Assembly (NCBI GenBank): GCA_023423215.1
Contig: JAFAFZ010000170.1
Location: 1 to 7,505, forward strand
Reading direction: 5' to 3'
Length of the DNA: 7,505 bases
From: Actinomycetes bacterium
Lineage (GTDB): Bacteria; Actinomycetota; Acidimicrobiia; Acidimicrobiales; Microtrichaceae
Shown here: one piece after another, positions 5,045 to 7,505 of the stretch
How positions within the stretch are numbered: position 1 is the stretch's first letter
Layout of the letters: every line of letters starts with the position of its first letter
Program-made: the position numbers and the translations under genes
The notes under the pieces: generated by a model
What the model was told of the DNA's origin: nothing
Database searches by the model: none
Seen by the model: the letters and a program-made list of their open reading frames with translations, nothing else

Positions 5045-5059
5045 GTGCAGGGTCTGCAC
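5045..5059. repeat. Small hairpin in the leader region of the lipoprotein gene
   Basis: GTGCAG-GGT-CTGCAC gives perfect 6-bp arms about 20 nt upstream of the lipoprotein start. It may be a protein-binding palindrome or a leader hairpin. No convincing promoter is visible between 5025 and 5136. Confidence 0.3.
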
Positions 5060-5136
5060 CCGGGATCCCCCCGGACATGGGTGAGGCCGGCGATCGACAC
5101 GGACCGCTCGTGCATGACCTCGCCGCTCCCCGTACC

Positions 5137-5162
5137 GGTCGATGCCGCGCGCGGCGTCGACC
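5137..5162 (-). terminator. Strong GC-rich hairpin after the surface protein gene
   Basis: Plus-strand 5137-5162 is a 26-nt inverted repeat with 13-bp arms and one mismatch (T5143 against G5156); its core, GCCGCGCGCGGC at 5144-5155, is a perfect palindrome. With CGCG as loop, the stem is 11 bp. It begins 23 nt downstream of the surface protein stop codon on the minus strand. There is no U tract, but many actinobacterial terminators lack one. It probably ends or attenuates transcription before the lipoprotein gene. Confidence 0.5.
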
Positions 5163-5185
5163 TCACGGCACGGCGGGACCGCAGG

Positions 5186-7505
5186 TCACCACACGTCTCG
5201 GTGGCGACGGCGCACCACCAGCACCAGCCCAGCGCCGACGGCCACGGCGGCAACCGCGACCCCGACCGCCCGCAGCTGGTCGGACCCCGTGAGGGCGAGC
5301 GCCGATCCGGGACCCGACGTCGGCGGTCTCGCCGAGCCCGGGCTGTTCACGGCGTTGTCCGCGAGGACCTGAGCCGGGTCGAGCGCAGCGAGGTCGTGGT
5401 CGTCCTCGTCGCCGGACAGCTCGGCATCCACGTCATCGGTGTCTCGCACGGCATCGTTGGCGATGTCGGTGTCCGCCGTGGAGTCGACGTCCCGGACGAC
5501 CTCGGTGGCCGTCGAGTAGCTGTCGGCCGAGTCGACGGTGATCTCGGCGCGGTTCACGTACTCACCGCGCGAGATGTCGTCCAGACGGGTGCTGACGGTG
5601 AGCACCCGACCCGCGCCCGGCTCGAGCGAGGCGAGATCGTTCCAGGACACCGCGTTCGGTCCGGCGACGCCACCGTCGCTCGCGGCGAGCAGCGACAGTC
5701 CGCCGGGGAGCACGTCCTGCACCGAGTAGGGACCGGAGGGCACGTTGCCCTGGTTCTTCACGTGGATCTCGAAGGTGATGGTGTCGCCGAGACGCATGCG
5801 CTGACCCTCCGGCAGCCGCTTGATCAGCGCCAGGTCGTAGCGGACCGGCACGTCCAGCCGCGCGACGTCCTCGTCGTCGAACCCGGCGTCGTCGGCGACG
5901 CCGGCCTGCGTGAGCACTGTGTTGTCGCTCGGGCTGGTCTCCGGGTCTCCGGGCTCGGAGTCCGCATCGGTCACGGTCTCGAGCAGGTTCGAGTAGCCGC
6001 CCGCGCTGTCCGCGACGATCTCGGCGACGTTGAGGAACGGCCGCTGCGTGAGGTCGGAGATCCGGGTGGTCAGCGTCAGGTCGATCGTCTGGCCGGGTGC
6101 CAGATCCGCGACTGTCCAGACGACCGCGGTGCCCTCCGCGTTCGCGACACCGCCTTGGCCGACCACGTCGATGGCCAGTCCGACAGGGACGGTGTCCTCG
6201 ACCTGGAACTCACCGGAGGGCACGTTGCCCTGGTTGGCGACCCGCACGGTGAAGGTCGGTGTCGCGTCGAAGCCGACGGAGGGAGCGTCCACCAGCTTCA
6301 CGAGTGCCAGGTCGTAGACGACGTCGATGGCGACGGTTGCGACGTCCTCGTCGTCGAACCCGGCGTCCGCCCCCACCCCGGCCTCGACGACCGAGGCGGT
6401 GTCGACGGTGCTCGTCGCCGGGTCGGCCGGTGTCGAGTCGTCGTCGGGCACCGTGGGGGCGGCGGTGCCGTCCGCCGTGATCTCGGCGGCGTTCACGAAC
6501 TCTCGCAGCGTCAGGTCGGTGATCCGCATCGACACCGTCAGGGTCGTCGACTGGCCCGGAGCCAGGCTCGGGAGGTCGTCCCACTCGACGACGCTCGCCG
6601 GCGCCGAGAGGTCACCGCCGTCGCTGGCACCGACGGCGACCATCCCGGTGGGCACCGCATCGGCGATCGAGAACGGCCCGGAGGCGACGTTGCCCTGGTT
6701 GACGACCGTGATCGAGAACGCCGCGGTGCCGGTCGGGTCCATCGAGGCCGGGCCGCCCTTGGACAGCGCCAGGTCGTAGCGGATCGTCACGTCGGCATCG
6801 GCGACATCCGCGTCGTCCTCCGGATCGAGTCCGGTGCCGGCCGAGGTGATCGCACCCGGCCCCACGTTGTCGACCCCGAGGACGTCGTAGTCGCCGTCGT
6901 TCGTGGTGTCGCCGTCGGGCGTCGAGTCGATGTCCAGCACGGACTCACCCGGCAGGTCGTAGTCCGCGGCCGAATCGCTCGAGATCTCCGCGTGGTTGCG
7001 GAACGGGCCGAGCGTCTGGTCCAGCACGGTCGTGTCCAGGTGGAGGGTTCGGGTTGCTCCCGGGTCGAGTCCGTCGAGCGACCAGACCACGGTGTCCGGG
7101 TCGCCGCCGGTTCCGGGGACCACGACGCCGCCGTCGGCCACGGGGGTGACGACCTCGAGTCCCGCCGGCACGGTGTCGGTGACCGTGTACCCGCGTGACG
7201 GCAGCGTGCCCTGGTTGGCGACGACGATGTCGAAGCCGACCGAGCGGGCGGTGACGTCGATGAGGCCCACGGTCTTGGCGAGCGCCAGGTCGTAGATGAC
7301 GGCCGGGCTGTCCGCGATGTCGGCATCGTCCTCGCCGTCGCCGACGTCATCTCCGCTGTCGGGGAAGGCGCGGCTGCCGGCTTCGGTGATCGTCTCGTTG
7401 TCGACGGTCGGCTCGGAGGACCCGACCGGGCCGTAGCCGTCACCGGCCGCGATGCCGTTGCCGAGGTTGTCGTTCGCGATGTCCGCGTCTGGCGAGGAGT
7501 CCGCG
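5186..7505 (-). CDS. LAxTG-anchored surface protein with DUF11-type repeats, 5' part outside window
   Basis: The frame is open from the right edge to TGA at 5186, giving 772 C-terminal residues; the true start lies outside. After the tail of one module come four Ig-like modules, each opening YDLALxK, at residues 71, 243, 397 and 556 (spacing 172, 154, 159). Each then has a V/ANQGN or similar strand, xDxxPxGL, a LxPGxxxxLxxxxR strand and NxAEI. This pattern fits the DUF11/TIGR01451 family of surface repeat domains. Linkers are Asp-rich, for example DAGFDDEDVA. After a Pro/Ser spacer comes LALTG (736-740; 5285-5299), a helix (746-764) and RRRHR: a sortase signal of the LAxTG kind recognised by class E sortases. 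The protein is therefore probably linked to the cell wall as a stalk or adhesin. It is very acidic and has no cysteine that I noticed. Role in adhesion is inferred. Confidence 0.9.
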   Translation of the reverse strand, partial: ADSSPDADIANDNLGNGIAAGDGYGPVGSSEPTVDNETITEAGSRAFPDSGDDVGDGEDDADIADSPAVIYDLALAKTVGLIDVTARSVGFDIVVANQGTLPSRGYTVTDTVPAGLEVVTPVADGGVVVPGTGGDPDTVVWSLDGLDPGATRTLHLDTTVLDQTLGPFRNHAEISSDSAADYDLPGESVLDIDSTPDGDTTNDGDYDVLGVDNVGPGAITSAGTGLDPEDDADVADADVTIRYDLALSKGGPASMDPTGTAAFSITVVNQGNVASGPFSIADAVPTGMVAVGASDGGDLSAPASVVEWDDLPSLAPGQSTTLTVSMRITDLTLREFVNAAEITADGTAAPTVPDDDSTPADPATSTVDTASVVEAGVGADAGFDDEDVATVAIDVVYDLALVKLVDAPSVGFDATPTFTVRVANQGNVPSGEFQVEDTVPVGLAIDVVGQGGVANAEGTAVVWTVADLAPGQTIDLTLTTRISDLTQRPFLNVAEIVADSAGGYSNLLETVTDADSEPGDPETSPSDNTVLTQAGVADDAGFDDEDVARLDVPVRYDLALIKRLPEGQRMRLGDTITFEIHVKNQGNVPSGPYSVQDVLPGGLSLLAASDGGVAGPNAVSWNDLASLEPGAGRVLTVSTRLDDISRGEYVNRAEITVDSADSYSTATEVVRDVDSTADTDIANDAVRDTDDVDAELSGDEDDHDLAALDPAQVLADNAVNSPGSARPPTSGPGSALALTGSDQLRAVGVAVAAVAVGAGLVLVVRRRHRDVW
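5732..5755. repeat. 24-bp direct repeat, copy 1 (modules of surface protein)
   Basis: This 24-bp stretch is identical to 6212-6235, 480 bp (160 codons) away and in frame; it encodes NQGNVPSG. Inside it AGGGCA-CGT-TGCCCT is a small inverted repeat. A diverged copy ends at 6700 and a more diverged one at 7216. Confidence 0.9.
5862..5890. repeat. 29-bp direct repeat, copy 1 (Asp-rich linker)
   Basis: This 29-bp stretch is identical to 6339-6367, 477 bp (159 codons) away. On the minus strand it encodes DAGFDDEDVA, the acidic linker before a YDLAL module start. Confidence 0.9.
6212..6235. repeat. 24-bp direct repeat, copy 2
   Basis: Identical to 5732-5755 and in the same reading frame. The copies mark the same beta strand in the third and fourth modules of the surface protein. 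Confidence 0.9.
6339..6367. repeat. 29-bp direct repeat, copy 2
   Basis: Identical to 5862-5890. The one-codon difference in spacing from the 24-bp repeat pair shows a small indel within the module since duplication. Confidence 0.9.

Noticed and set aside
5062..5069. GGGATCCC palindrome upstream of the lipoprotein gene
   Set aside because: An 8-bp GC-rich palindrome is expected by chance in a sequence like this and has no partner site.
5045..7198. A 717-codon open frame on the plus strand, antisense to the surface protein gene
   Set aside because: It follows from GC-rich codon bias and the repetitive coding sequence on the other strand. Its translation is low-complexity Arg/Val/Asp/Gly with no recognisable domain, while the minus frame shows clear modules and a sorting signal.

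Overview
This is a high-GC window whose coding regions are strongly GC-biased at the third codon position. The gene content points to an Actinomycetota bacterium: an actinobacterial-type ArsR/ArsI pair, an HTTM membrane protein, a DUF7218-like basic protein, and a wall protein ending in an LAxTG-type (class E) sortase signal. I cannot fix the order or genus from sequence alone. No rRNA, tRNA, CRISPR array, insertion sequence or phage gene was seen.

Layout. (1) 1-774 is a divergent arsenic/metal response pair. An ArsI/CadI-type metalloenzyme (minus, cut by the window edge) and an ArsR repressor (plus) are separated by about 115 bp that hold palindromic operator candidates and a good minus-strand promoter. 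(2) 775-924 carries a decayed fragment of a MerR-family regulator. (3) 925-1876 has two minus-strand genes: a class I SAM-dependent methyltransferase and a small, very basic DUF7218-like protein that ends in six lysines encoded by a (TTC)n tract. (4) 2029-2478 is a plus-strand gene of unknown function with an HDLAHYAVE motif. (5) 2682-4036 is a two-gene plus-strand operon joined by an ATGA overlap: a membrane-anchored small protein and a 307-residue HTTM (vitamin K carboxylase-like) membrane protein. (6) 3997-4482 is a minus-strand four-helix DUF6790-like membrane protein whose 3' end overlaps the HTTM gene tail-to-tail. (7) 4593-5024 is a minus-strand lipoprotein. (8) 5186-7505 is the C-terminal 772 residues of a large repetitive surface protein: four DUF11-type Ig-like modules with Asp-rich linkers, then LALTG, a membrane helix and an Arg/His tail.

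How the parts relate. Only two groups look functionally tied: arsR with arsI, and the small anchor protein with HTTM. The surface protein, lipoprotein and DUF6790 gene share a strand and all act at the envelope, but a strong hairpin after the surface protein and gaps of 110-161 bp argue against one tight operon. The most promising observations are an HTTM lysine that appears to match the catalytic lysine of vitamin K carboxylase, a Lys/Asp/Asn set conserved in all four surface modules that could make intramolecular isopeptide bonds, and an ArsR-type palindrome that fits exactly inside a 17-bp promoter spacer. I found no clearly new defence or mobile system.
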